A DNA stretch of 64,000 nucleotides, taken from assembly GCA_050287605.1 (NCBI GenBank), contig JBNKCG010000037.1:6908-70907 (forward strand), read 5' to 3'. The stretch comes from QQUJ01 sp050287605 (GTDB taxonomy: Bacteria; Pseudomonadota; Gammaproteobacteria; QQUJ01). Of this stretch, positions 27,307 to 35,961 are shown piece by piece; the stretch's first letter is position 1; each line of letters starts with the position of its first letter. The notes below the pieces were generated by a model. It was not told where the DNA came from. It worked only from the letters and a program-made list of their open reading frames with translations, and made no database searches. Position numbers and translations under genes: made by a program.

Positions 27307-27339
27307 TCCGAGCGCGCTCGGAGGGGACGACAAAAAGAA

Positions 27340-27370
27340 GGGGTGCCGGTGAGGCACCCCAAGATTTTTC
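27340..27370 (+). terminator. Intrinsic terminator of the FAH-family gene
   Basis: GGGGTGCC (27340-27347) pairs perfectly with GGCACCCC (27353-27360) around a 5-nt loop, followed by AAGATTTTT. It lies about 35 nt after the stop codon. Confidence 0.85.
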
Positions 27371-27584
27371 GGAGAACCGTCGCGCAGAGGAGGAGCGAGA
27401 GGCAATCGAGATAATGACGGTTCACCCGCTTATCACAGTGCATCGCGCGTGCCAAAAATAAAAAATCTATAACTATTATAAAGTTACCCGAATATTACCG
27501 CGACGACGGCCGTAAACAAGTGCCAATGCGGGCAAAAAACGGCAGATACCTGCCGCTGCGCGTCACATTTTCGTCACACCTCGT

Positions 27585-30500
27585 TCAACCGAGGTAGGCG
27601 CGCGCATTGCGAAACAGACGCATCCACGGGCCGTCGGCCCCCCACTCGGCGGGATGCCACGAGTTTTGCACGGTGCGGAACACCCTTTCCGGGTGCGGCA
27701 TCATGATGGTGAAGCGTCCATCGGGCGTGGTGAGTCCGGTAATCCCGGCCCCCGATCCGTTGGGGTTGGCCGGGTAGGCCTCGGTGGGCTCTCCACGGTT
27801 GTCCACAAAGCGCAGCGCCACCAGGCGTTGGTCCAGCAACTGCTGCGGATCAACGTCCGCAGCGAACTCGGCGCGCCCCTCGCCGTGGGCCACCGCGATG
27901 GGCATGCGCGAACCGGCCATCCCGGAGAGGAACAGCGACGGCGAGTCCAGGACCTCGACCAGCGAGAAGCGCGCCTCGAACTGTTCGGATTCGTTGCGCA
28001 CGAAATGGGGCCACTGCTCGCTGCCCGGAATCAGCTCGTGGAGATTGGAGAGCATCTGACACCCGTTGCACACACCGAGGCCAAAGGTATCGGGACGGGC
28101 GAAAAAGGCGGCGAATTCGTCGCGCGCGCGGGCGTTGAAGAGGATCGACTTGGCCCACCCCTCGCCCGCGCCCAGCACGTCGCCGTAGGAGAACCCACCG
28201 CAGGCGGCAATACCGTGAAAATCGCCCAGCACTTGGCGCCCGGCAATGACATCGCTCATGTGCACGTCGACGGCCGTGAAACCCGCCTGATCGAAGGCTG
28301 CGGCCATCTCGACCTGACCGTTCACCCCCTGCTCGCGCAGGATGGCGACACGCGGACGCGCGCCACCGGCGACGTAGGGAGCCGCCACGTCCTCACTGGG
28401 ATCGAAACTGAGGGCGACGTTGAGACCGGGATCATCGGCATCCAGCAGCCGGTCGTACTCCTGTTGCGCACAACGCGGATTGTCGCGCAGCGCCTGCAAA
28501 TGGAAGGTCGTTTGCGACCACAGGCGATGCAGGTCCTGGCGCGCCTCGTCCAGCAACGTGCGTCGCTCGTGGCGGACACGCAGGCGCCCCTCGCCGTTGA
28601 GGGCACCGATGACGTGGCTGTACTTGCCGAGCCCGGCATCCTGCAACCACTTGATCACGGCATCGGCATCGCAGTGGCGCACCTGCAGGACGGCGCCCAA
28701 CTCCTCGCAGAACAGTGCGGCAACCGGATCATCGCCCAGGTCGTCCAGATCCACGTCGACACCGCAGCGGCCCGCAAACATCATCTCGCACAGCGCAGCC
28801 AGCAGCCCGCCGTCGGAACGGTCGTGGTAGGCCAGCAGCAGTTGCTCGCGAGCCAAGTCCCGCACCGCCTGGAAGAACGCCTTGAAGGCCTGGGGATGAT
28901 CCAGATCGGGCGCGCGGTGCCCCACCTGCTTGTAGACCTGGGCCAGCGCCGAGCCGCCCAGGCGGTTGGCGCCGCGCCCCAGGTCGATGAGGATGAGATC
29001 GGTATCGCCCAGATCGGTGCGTAGCTGCGGCGTCAGCGTGCGCCGCACATCCTGCACCGGCGCGAACGCCGAGACGATGAGCGACAGCGGCGCGGTCACC
29101 GCCTTGGGTTCGCCCTGCTCATCCCAGACGGTCTTCATGGACATGGAATCCTTGCCCACGGGGATGGCGATCCCCAAGGCCGGGCACAGCTCCAACCCCA
29201 CCGCCTTGACCGTATCGAACAGCGCGGCATCCTCCCCCGGATGCCCGGCCGGTGCCATCCAGTTGGCCGAGAGGCACGCCTCCTCAATGCGGCTCACGTC
29301 GGCCGCTACGAGATTGGTCAGCGCCTCGCCGATGGCCATGCGCCCTGAGGCCGCCGGGTGCACCAAGGCAACGGGGGTACGCTCGCCCATGGCCATCGCC
29401 TCGCCGGCGCAGGTGCGGTATCCGCTGGCGGTCACCGCCACGTCGGCCACCGGCACCTGCCACGGCCCCACCATCTGGTCGCGCGTCACCAGACCGGTGA
29501 CGGTGCGATCGCCGATGGTGATCAGAAAGGTCTTGTCCGCCACCGTGGGCAGGCGCAGCACGCGACGCACCGCATCGCCGATATCGATCCCTGCCGTCTC
29601 GAATTCCGGTTTGGGATGGGGGTGGTGATTGACGTCGCGCAACATTTTGGGCGGCTTGCCCAGCAGCACCTCCATGGGAATGTCGATGGGGGTGTTGTCG
29701 AAGTGGGCGTCGCCCACCACCAACTGGCGCTCTTCCGTGGCCTCGCCCACCACCGCGTAGGGGCAACGTTCGCGCTCGCACAGCGCCTCGAACTCCGCCA
29801 GGCGCTCACGTTCGACGGCCAGCACGTAGCGCTCCTGCGCCTCGTTGCACCAGATCTCCTTGGGCGACATGCCCGGCTCATCGTTGGGGATGGTGCGCAG
29901 CTCCATACGCCCGCCGCGGGCACTGTCGTTGAGCAACTCCGGCAGCGCATTGGAGAGTCCGCCCGCCCCCACGTCGTGAATGGAGAGGATGGGATTGGCG
30001 CCACCCAGCGCCCAGCAGCGGTCGATCACCTCCTGGCAACGGCGCTGGATTTCGGGATTGCCACGTTGCACGGAAGCGAAGTCGAGATTCTCCGCACTGG
30101 CTCCGCTGGCCACCGACGAGGCGGCCCCGCCACCCAGGCCGATGAGCATGGCCGGTCCGCCCAACACGATGAGGGGCGTACCCGGTGGAATCTCGCGCTT
30201 GGCCACATGGTCGGCCCGGATATTGCCCAGCCCCCCGGCGATCATGATGGGCTTGTGATAGCCGCGCACCTCGGGGCCCTGCGGCCCGGGCACCTGCTCT
30301 TCGAAGGTGCGGAAATAGCCGCACAGGTTGGGACGACCGAATTCATTGTTGAAGGCAGCGCCGCCGATGGGTCCCTCCAGCATGATCTCCAGCGCGCTGG
30401 AGATACGCTCCGGCTTGCCGTAGTGCCCCTCCCAAGGCAGTTCGGAACCGGGAATGCGCAGATTGGAGACGGAGAAACCTGTCAGTCCCGCCTTGGGTTT

Positions 30501-31484
30501 GGAGCCGCGCCCGGTGGCACCCTCGTCGCGGATCTCCCCTCCCGAACCCGTGGCCGCGCCGGGAAACGGCGAGATGGCGGTGGGGTGGTTGTGGGTCTCC
30601 ACCTTCATGAGGATGTGGATCTCCTCGTCGCTGTAGCGGTACTCGCCGCTGGCGGCGTCGGGATAGAAACGTCCCGCGCGGTGCCCCTCCATGACCGCGG
30701 CGTTGTCCTTGTAGGCGGAGAGCACGCCGTCCGGGCTGCAACGGTGGGTGTTGCGGATCATGCCGAACAAGGTGTGATCCTGACGCTCGTGATCGATGAT
30801 CCAGTCGGCGTTGAAGATCTTGTGCCGGCAATGCTCGGAGTTGGCTTGGGCGAACATCATCAGCTCCACGTCCGTGGGATTGCGGCCCAGCGCCTGGTAG
30901 TTCTCGATGAGATAGGCGATCTCGTCGTCGGACAGCGCCAACCCCAGTTCCGCATTGGCCCGCTGCAGGGCCGGTGCCCCGCCACCCAGCAGATCGACCC
31001 CGCCCAAGGGGGCCGGTTCGGCATGCGAGAACAGCGCGTGCGCCTCTTCGAGGTCGCTCAGCACCGTCTCGGTCATGCGGTCATGGATCAGCGCCTCGGC
31101 CGCCGTCAGCTGGGTCTCGTTCAGCGCCTCGCCGCGCTGGGTGGCGAAGTAGTAAACAACGCCGCGCTCCAGACGCCGGATCTTGTTCAGCCCACAGTTG
31201 CGCGCGATGTCGGTGGCCTTGCTCGACCAAGGCGAGATGGTCCCGATGCGAGGTACCACCAGGCGCATCTGCCCCTCGGGCTCCACGGTCTGGCCGCGCG
31301 GGCCGTAAGTGAGCAGGCGTTCCAACACGCCGAGCTCCTCGCGCTCCAAGCGCTGTTCCAGCTCGGCGAAGTGAACGAACTCCGCCGCCACCCGGGCGAT
31401 CTCGGATACCCGCGAACGGAGCTGCTGGAGGAGTTTTTCGAGGCGGAACGGAGAAAGGGCAGCGCTACCACGCAGTCGCAGCAT
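27585..31484 (-). CDS. purL: Phosphoribosylformylglycinamidine synthase, large single-chain form
   Basis: PurL converts FGAR to FGAM in purine synthesis, using glutamine and ATP. At 1299 residues it is the fused form of Gammaproteobacteria. It opens with LRGSAALSPFRLEKLL; an N-terminal PurS-like domain and linker are followed by two AIR-synthase-like halves (KVETHNHPTAISPFPGAATGSGGEIRD, and GKDSMSMKTVW in the second half). The C-terminal class I amidotransferase has its nucleophile in FGLGVCNGCQMLSNL and the His-Glu pair at the end (MMPHPERVFR). It stands alone with a candidate promoter at 31527-31555. Confidence 0.98.
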   Translation of the reverse strand: MLRLRGSAALSPFRLEKLLQQLRSRVSEIARVAAEFVHFAELEQRLEREELGVLERLLTYGPRGQTVEPEGQMRLVVPRIGTISPWSSKATDIARNCGLNKIRRLERGVVYYFATQRGEALNETQLTAAEALIHDRMTETVLSDLEEAHALFSHAEPAPLGGVDLLGGGAPALQRANAELGLALSDDEIAYLIENYQALGRNPTDVELMMFAQANSEHCRHKIFNADWIIDHERQDHTLFGMIRNTHRCSPDGVLSAYKDNAAVMEGHRAGRFYPDAASGEYRYSDEEIHILMKVETHNHPTAISPFPGAATGSGGEIRDEGATGRGSKPKAGLTGFSVSNLRIPGSELPWEGHYGKPERISSALEIMLEGPIGGAAFNNEFGRPNLCGYFRTFEEQVPGPQGPEVRGYHKPIMIAGGLGNIRADHVAKREIPPGTPLIVLGGPAMLIGLGGGAASSVASGASAENLDFASVQRGNPEIQRRCQEVIDRCWALGGANPILSIHDVGAGGLSNALPELLNDSARGGRMELRTIPNDEPGMSPKEIWCNEAQERYVLAVERERLAEFEALCERERCPYAVVGEATEERQLVVGDAHFDNTPIDIPMEVLLGKPPKMLRDVNHHPHPKPEFETAGIDIGDAVRRVLRLPTVADKTFLITIGDRTVTGLVTRDQMVGPWQVPVADVAVTASGYRTCAGEAMAMGERTPVALVHPAASGRMAIGEALTNLVAADVSRIEEACLSANWMAPAGHPGEDAALFDTVKAVGLELCPALGIAIPVGKDSMSMKTVWDEQGEPKAVTAPLSLIVSAFAPVQDVRRTLTPQLRTDLGDTDLILIDLGRGANRLGGSALAQVYKQVGHRAPDLDHPQAFKAFFQAVRDLAREQLLLAYHDRSDGGLLAALCEMMFAGRCGVDVDLDDLGDDPVAALFCEELGAVLQVRHCDADAVIKWLQDAGLGKYSHVIGALNGEGRLRVRHERRTLLDEARQDLHRLWSQTTFHLQALRDNPRCAQQEYDRLLDADDPGLNVALSFDPSEDVAAPYVAGGARPRVAILREQGVNGQVEMAAAFDQAGFTAVDVHMSDVIAGRQVLGDFHGIAACGGFSYGDVLGAGEGWAKSILFNARARDEFAAFFARPDTFGLGVCNGCQMLSNLHELIPGSEQWPHFVRNESEQFEARFSLVEVLDSPSLFLSGMAGSRMPIAVAHGEGRAEFAADVDPQQLLDQRLVALRFVDNRGEPTEAYPANPNGSGAGITGLTTPDGRFTIMMPHPERVFRTVQNSWHPAEWGADGPWMRLFRNARAYLG

Positions 31485-31526
31485 CGGATTCTCTGGCGGT
31501 CGGACGGTGGAGGAGAAGGAGGCGTA

Positions 31527-31555
31527 ATGATACTGGAAGCCGGTGACGGCTTAAA
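31527..31555 (-). promoter_or_regulatory. Candidate purL promoter
   Basis: On the minus strand TTTAAG (31550-31555) and TATCAT (31527-31532) are separated by 17 bp, about 42 bp from the purL ATG. The -35 is weak. No E. coli-type PurR operator is visible around it. Confidence 0.4.
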
Positions 31556-31582
31556 CCGCGAAAACCCCAAAAAAACCGACTT

Positions 31583-31698
31583 ACCACAAAGTGCACGAAG
31601 TTAAACTGCAGAAAACCAGCCCCCGCCTTCAATCAATTCACGAGTCTTTATGCCGTTTGTCGTTTTTCTAACTTTGTGAACTTCGTTTACTTTGTGGT
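31583..31698. repeat. Intergenic inverted repeat between purL and the MBL-fold gene
   Basis: Arms at 31583-31602 and 31679-31698 match when one is reversed: both carry ACCACAAAGT, then two variable bases, then ACGAAGTT. The AT-rich centre is about 75 bp and non-coding. The CACAAAGT motif recalls common short palindromic intergenic repeats; it is a different sequence from the element in the leu operon. Confidence 0.65.
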
Positions 31699-31742
31699 CA
31701 AGATTTTCAAGAAGTTAGGGATGGCGGCGAAACAGTGCCCCA

Positions 31743-32501
31743 TCAATCCACCTCCACCCAATCCAGCCCCGTCTCCTGATCGGCCACGCGCAGCCGCCCA
31801 AGGTCGCCCAGCACGGCATGCAGGGCGGCCACGGCGAGATCGGGGTGGTTGTTCTTCTCGCTGAGGTGCGCGGCGATCACGCAGCGCAGCCGCGCGTGGT
31901 CGAGTCGAGCGAGCAGATCGGCTGCCTGCTGGTTGTTGAGATGCCCCCAGTCGCCTCCGATGCGGCGTTTGAGCTGTGGCGGGTAATCGCCCCGACGTAG
32001 CAGATCGGCATCGTGGTTGCATTCCAGCAGCAACGCATCGCAGTCGGCCAGGCACTCCAGCACATGGGGGGTAACGCTGCCGATGTCGGTGAGCACCCCA
32101 AAGCGGCAGCGCCCGTCATCGATGACGAATTGGGAGGGTTCGCGGGCGTCGTGCGGCACCGGAAACGGATACAGGGAGACTCCGTTGAGCGCAAAGGGGT
32201 GATGCGAGGAGAAGATCCGCACGTCGAGGTCCACCGCGGCGCTGAACGCCGACGCGGTACCCGCCGTCATCCACACCGCCAACCCGTGACGCCGCGCCAA
32301 GCGCTCAACGCCGGCGATGTGATCGCTGTGTTCGTGCGTGACCGCGATGGCGGTAAGATCGTCCGGGGAGCGTCCCAGGCGGTTCAGGCCCTGCCGCACG
32401 CGGCTCAGCGAGAGTCCGCAGTCGATCAGCAGGCACAGATCGCCGCTTTCAACCAGCGTGGCGTTCCCCCGGCTGCCGCTGCCCAACGAAGCGACGCGCA
32501 T
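31743..32501 (-). CDS. Metallo-beta-lactamase-fold hydrolase, YycJ/WalJ-like
   Basis: A 252-residue MBL-fold protein starting MRVASLGSGSRGNATLVESG. The metal motif H-x-H-x-D-H is intact in AVTHEHSDHIAGVERLARRHG; further ligands appear as PVPHDA and, near the end, AAHLSEKNNHP. The LGSGSRGN opening is typical of the YycJ/PhnP-like group, some of which are nucleases or phosphodiesterases; the substrate here is unknown. It follows bamC by 37 nt, and a dapA-bamC-MBL order occurs in several Gammaproteobacteria. Confidence 0.88.
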   Translation of the reverse strand: MRVASLGSGSRGNATLVESGDLCLLIDCGLSLSRVRQGLNRLGRSPDDLTAIAVTHEHSDHIAGVERLARRHGLAVWMTAGTASAFSAAVDLDVRIFSSHHPFALNGVSLYPFPVPHDAREPSQFVIDDGRCRFGVLTDIGSVTPHVLECLADCDALLLECNHDADLLRRGDYPPQLKRRIGGDWGHLNNQQAADLLARLDHARLRCVIAAHLSEKNNHPDLAVAALHAVLGDLGRLRVADQETGLDWVEVD

Positions 32502-32538
32502 GCGAGAGGCTGCCAACGACGCCGACCGAGACGGTCGA

Positions 32539-33723
32539 TCAGCGCAGCTGCTCCTCCAGCAAGGCGAGTATCTTGCCGGCCGCTTTGGTGGTGTCGGGCG
32601 ACGCCTCTTTTTCCGGACTGACGCTGACGCGCGTGGTAGTGCCGCCCGCCGCGGTCAGCTGCACCAGAAAGCGCGCGTTCTCCAGCGCAGCCTTTTCATC
32701 GTCGCGCCAGAAGGCGAGTTTGGCTAGTAGTCCCGGTTGTTTGGTCAGCTCGCCCAGCGGCTCCGCCGAGCGCACCAGGTAGGTACCCTGACGCTGATCG
32801 CGGTCCTCGACCACGAAACCGAGATGGTCCAGCGCAATGCCGGTCAAGCGCCACGCGCGATCGATGTGTTCGTCCACATCCAGCACACGGCCACCGTCCG
32901 GACCGTCGACCAGGCGGGCCCGCGGTTCGGCGGGCGTCGAAGTGGCGGCGAGCTGCTGCTTCGCCTGCTCCTCTCCCACCCCCAGGTAGACCATGAGCCG
33001 GTTGAGGAATTCCGCCTCCAACTCCGGGTTCGACGGGCGAGGGGCCCAGAGCGTCTGCTCGCCGCTGGAAAACTCACCGTTATCACGGCCGGTGACCACC
33101 TGTTCGACCCCCCACTGGGAGAGGAAGATCTCCGTGGTTCCCGGCCGGGTGCCACGCTCGAGGCGCACACGATACTTGTCACGGGTTGGGGCCGAATAGA
33201 GAAAGTCGAATACCTTGCCGAACCAGCGGCGTAGCGCCCCCTGAGGAATGTCGGCGCGGTTTTCCGCCCAGTCGGTCTCGATGATGCCGAGACGCGGGTC
33301 TTCGCGCTTGATGAGAAACCCCTGGTTGAGCCAAAACTCCCGCACCGCCGGCCAAACCTTCTCCGGCGGCTGGTCCACTACCAGCCAGCGGCGGGCGCCG
33401 TCCTGCTCCACGCGCACCGATTCCGGGCGCGGCAATACACTGGAACCGACCGTTTGCGCATCGGCGTTCTGCGCATCGGAAAAGCTCGAATAAGTCGCCG
33501 TGCCCAATGCGTTGGCCGGCGCGAGATCCCCGCCACCGCGCGCTTCGACCTGGGTCAGGTCGGGTGGGATATCCAGCCGCCCGACGGTACGCGACTGGCG
33601 GTAGTCGACGCGCCGCTCGCGTACAAAACCGTCGCCGCTGCAGCCGACAAGTTGCGCCAGCAGCGGGGTCAGAATCAGGAGCGTGGTGAAAAGCCGTACC
33701 GGCACTGCGCGGAAAGAGAGCAT
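32539..33723 (-). CDS. bamC: Outer-membrane assembly lipoprotein BamC
   Basis: BamC is an accessory lipoprotein of the BAM complex that inserts beta-barrel proteins. The start MLSFRAVPVRLFTTLLILTP shares one base with the dapA stop (TGATG). The lipobox ends in LVGCSG (Cys near residue 28). An unstructured region with the conserved LDIPPDLT precedes two helix-grip domains (KVWPAVREFWLNQGFLIKREDPRLGIIETDWAENRADIP and a second, DRAWRLTGIALDHLGFVVEDRDQRQGTY). At 394 residues it is somewhat longer than E. coli BamC (344). Confidence 0.93.
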   Translation of the reverse strand: MLSFRAVPVRLFTTLLILTPLLAQLVGCSGDGFVRERRVDYRQSRTVGRLDIPPDLTQVEARGGGDLAPANALGTATYSSFSDAQNADAQTVGSSVLPRPESVRVEQDGARRWLVVDQPPEKVWPAVREFWLNQGFLIKREDPRLGIIETDWAENRADIPQGALRRWFGKVFDFLYSAPTRDKYRVRLERGTRPGTTEIFLSQWGVEQVVTGRDNGEFSSGEQTLWAPRPSNPELEAEFLNRLMVYLGVGEEQAKQQLAATSTPAEPRARLVDGPDGGRVLDVDEHIDRAWRLTGIALDHLGFVVEDRDQRQGTYLVRSAEPLGELTKQPGLLAKLAFWRDDEKAALENARFLVQLTAAGGTTTRVSVSPEKEASPDTTKAAGKILALLEEQLR

Positions 33724-34598
33724 CACAGGGCGCCCGCCTCCCGCATCGCTGCGCGTAGGGGTTCGTGGAAACGCTCCGCCAGTGGCGTCAGCGGCAACCG
33801 GATGCCTGCGGGGATCAGGCCCATCTCCACCAGTCCCCACTTGACGGGGATGGGATTCGACTCCAGAAACAGGTTCTTGTGCAACAGCGCCAAACGGTTG
33901 TTGATGGACTCGGCGCCCGCGCGATCACCCCGCAGCGCCGCAGCACACATTTCGTGCATCGCCTTGGGCACCACGTTGGCGGTCACCGAGATGTCGCCCT
34001 TGCCGCCGGCCAGGATCAGCTCCATGGCGGTGGCATCGTCACCGCTGTAGACGTCGACTCGGTCCCCGCAACGTTGCAGGATCTCGCGGGCACGCTCGAC
34101 GCTACCCGTCGCCTCCTTGACCCCGACGATGTTGGGGATGGGCGCTAAGCGCTCCACGGTCTCGGGCAGCATGTCGCACGCCGTGCGTCCGGGTACGTTG
34201 TAGAGGATTTGCGGAATGGCCACCGCTTCGGCGATCGCCTTGAAATGCTGGTACAGCCCCTCCTGGGTCGGCTTGTTGTAGTAAGGGGTGACCAACAGGC
34301 AGGCATCGGCACCCACTTGCATCGCGCCCTGGGTCAGTTCGATGGCCTCGCGGGTCGAATTGGCGCCGGTACCGGCAATGACGGGGATGCGTCCTTTGGC
34401 CAGGTCCACGACGCGACGGATGACGTCGAGATGCTCTTTCTCATCCAACGTCGCCGACTCGCCGGTGGTGCCCACGGCAACGATGGCATCGGTGCCGTTC
34501 TCCACATGGAACTCCACCAGCCGCGCCAGGGCTTCGACATCCACGGCCCCGTCGAGCTGCATGGGGGTGACCATGGCCACCATGCTCCCCTGAAACAT
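33723..34598 (-). CDS. dapA: 4-hydroxy-tetrahydrodipicolinate synthase
   Basis: DapA condenses pyruvate with aspartate semialdehyde in the lysine/diaminopimelate branch, downstream of the asd product encoded at 6.8-7.9 kb. The 291-residue protein starts MFQGSMVAMVTPMQLDG after GGGGAGAG; a much longer in-frame N-terminus is ignored. The substrate loop is AVGTTGESATL, the catalytic Tyr is in ILYNVPGRT, and the Schiff-base Lys in GVKEATGSV. Coupled to bamC and divergent from gcvR, exactly as in E. coli. Confidence 0.98.
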   Translation of the reverse strand: MFQGSMVAMVTPMQLDGAVDVEALARLVEFHVENGTDAIVAVGTTGESATLDEKEHLDVIRRVVDLAKGRIPVIAGTGANSTREAIELTQGAMQVGADACLLVTPYYNKPTQEGLYQHFKAIAEAVAIPQILYNVPGRTACDMLPETVERLAPIPNIVGVKEATGSVERAREILQRCGDRVDVYSGDDATAMELILAGGKGDISVTANVVPKAMHEMCAAALRGDRAGAESINNRLALLHKNLFLESNPIPVKWGLVEMGLIPAGIRLPLTPLAERFHEPLRAAMREAGAL

Positions 34599-34749
34599 TT
34601 CGCTCTCCCCGCATCTACGGAAATAGGGCATGGTACTGACCCACCCCGGCGAAGACAAGGCGCCTCGCGGGCCAAGCCGAATGGGCTGCCCCTGACCACC
34701 TTGCTGAGATCGATTCGGGTGCAACAGGTTCCCCGCACGGCGCGCCCAG

Positions 34750-34778
34750 TTATCGCCCGGCAGGCGGGATGGTACACT
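34750..34778 (+). promoter_or_regulatory. Candidate gcvR promoter
   Basis: TTATCG (34750-34755) and TACACT (34773-34778) are separated by 17 bp, about 72 bp ahead of the gcvR ATG. The -35 is weak but the -10 and spacing are reasonable. Confidence 0.4.
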
Positions 34779-34849
34779 TGCGCCACGGTTGATCCGGCAC
34801 CAAAGCGATCCGGTTCCGCCGAACCACCCCACGAACCGACGGAAACTGC

Positions 34850-35380
34850 ATGCTCAACTATCTCGTCATCTCCGCCCTCGGTGAAGATCGCCCGGGCATC
34901 GTCGACCGGCTCTCCAAGGCCGTGCTCGACGGCGGCTGCAACATCGAGGACAGCCGCATGACCGTTCTCGGCGGAGAGTTCGCGGTCATCCTGCTCATCT
35001 CCGGCCAGTGGAACAACATTGCCAAAGTGGAGAACAGCCTGGAGCGCACCGGCGCCGAACTGGGACTCACCGTCACCGCCAAGCGCACCGACGGGCGGCG
35101 CCCGCGCCACGACCTGATGCCTTACGCGGTCGACGTGGTTTCCCTGGACCACCCCGGTATCGTCTACAACCTCGCGCATTTTTTCTCGGCGCGCGACATT
35201 AACATCGACGACATGACCACCAGCAGCTACGCTGCCGCCCACACCGGTGCACCCATGTTTTCGGTGCGGCTGGTGGTGGACATTCCCTCCGAGTTGCAGA
35301 TCGCTGCGCTGCGCGACGAGTTCCTGGACTTTTGCGACGAACTCAACGTCGACGCCGTGATCGAACCGCTAAAGTCGTAA
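34850..35380 (+). CDS. gcvR: Glycine cleavage system regulator GcvR, tandem ACT domains
   Basis: In E. coli GcvR represses gcvTHP by binding the activator GcvA. The 176 residues form two ACT domains: YLVISALGEDRPGIVDRLSKAV at the start and VDVVSLDHPGIVYNLAHFFSAR from about residue 90, each with the D-R/H-P-G-I loop that binds effector amino acids. There is no DNA-binding domain. The bamC-dapA/gcvR-bcp layout is conserved from enterics; the target genes are not in the window, so the regulatory role is inferred. Confidence 0.9.
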   Translation: MLNYLVISALGEDRPGIVDRLSKAVLDGGCNIEDSRMTVLGGEFAVILLISGQWNNIAKVENSLERTGAELGLTVTAKRTDGRRPRHDLMPYAVDVVSLDHPGIVYNLAHFFSARDINIDDMTTSSYAAAHTGAPMFSVRLVVDIPSELQIAALRDEFLDFCDELNVDAVIEPLKS

Positions 35381-35418
35381 TCCGACGCCGCCCATCCGTC
35401 CAGCAAGAGGAACCCCCG

Positions 35419-35886
35419 ATGCCAACACCCGTCATCGGCAAACCGGCCCCGGCTTTCGACCGACCCGCCACCGGCGATCAATCCATTTCGCTCGCCGGTT
35501 TGAAGGGCCGCCACGTGGTGCTCTACTTCTACCCCAAGGACAGCACACCCGGCTGCACCCGCGAAGGGCAGGATTTTCGGGACAACATCAAGGCTTTCGC
35601 CAAACTCAACACCGTCGTCTTGGGCGTCAGCCGCGACAGCCTCAGGGCACACGAAAACTTCAAGGCCAAGCAGGCGTTTTCGTTCGACCTGCTATCCGAC
35701 CAGGATGAAACCCTGTGCCGTGCCTACGACGTCATCCGTCCCAAGAAGATGTACGGCAAAGAGGTGATCGGCATCGAGCGCAGCACCTTCCTGATCGACG
35801 CCAAAGGCATCCTGCGCCGTGAATGGCGCAAGGTGAAGGTCGACGGCCATGTCGCCGAAGTGCTCGCGGCGGTGAAGGAGCTGTAA
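35419..35886 (+). CDS. bcp: Thioredoxin-dependent thiol peroxidase (peroxiredoxin Q/BCP)
   Basis: BCP reduces hydrogen peroxide and organic peroxides. The start MPTPVIGKPAPAFDRPATGD follows AGAGGAA, giving 155 residues. The peroxidatic Cys is in YFYPKDSTPGCTREGQDF; the usual resolving Cys five residues later is Phe/Arg-flanked and absent, so this is the 1-Cys-like or differently resolved subtype. The catalytic Arg is in GIERSTFLID. It follows gcvR by 38 nt. Confidence 0.95.
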   Translation: MPTPVIGKPAPAFDRPATGDQSISLAGLKGRHVVLYFYPKDSTPGCTREGQDFRDNIKAFAKLNTVVLGVSRDSLRAHENFKAKQAFSFDLLSDQDETLCRAYDVIRPKKMYGKEVIGIERSTFLIDAKGILRREWRKVKVDGHVAEVLAAVKEL

Positions 35887-35908
35887 CCTGGTCGCCGCAT
35901 TCCACAAG

Positions 35909-35929
35909 GCCCGCAACGCGCGGGCGTTT
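35909..35929 (+). terminator. Weak terminator-like hairpin after bcp
   Basis: GCCCGC (35909-35914) pairs with GCGGGC (35920-35925) around a 5-nt loop, followed by GTTT. It may separate gcvR-bcp from the PhoH-like gene. Confidence 0.4.
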
Positions 35930-35961
35930 CCATCACGATTATCACTCCTCCACGGTGAGCC

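Noticed and set aside
29358..31604. Long open frame of about 750 codons opposite purL on the plus strand
   Set aside because: It is an antisense shadow of purL in GC-rich DNA; its translation is Arg/His/Gly-rich with no recognisable domain. The same applies to long frames opposite fimV, the RND pump and the ABC exporter.
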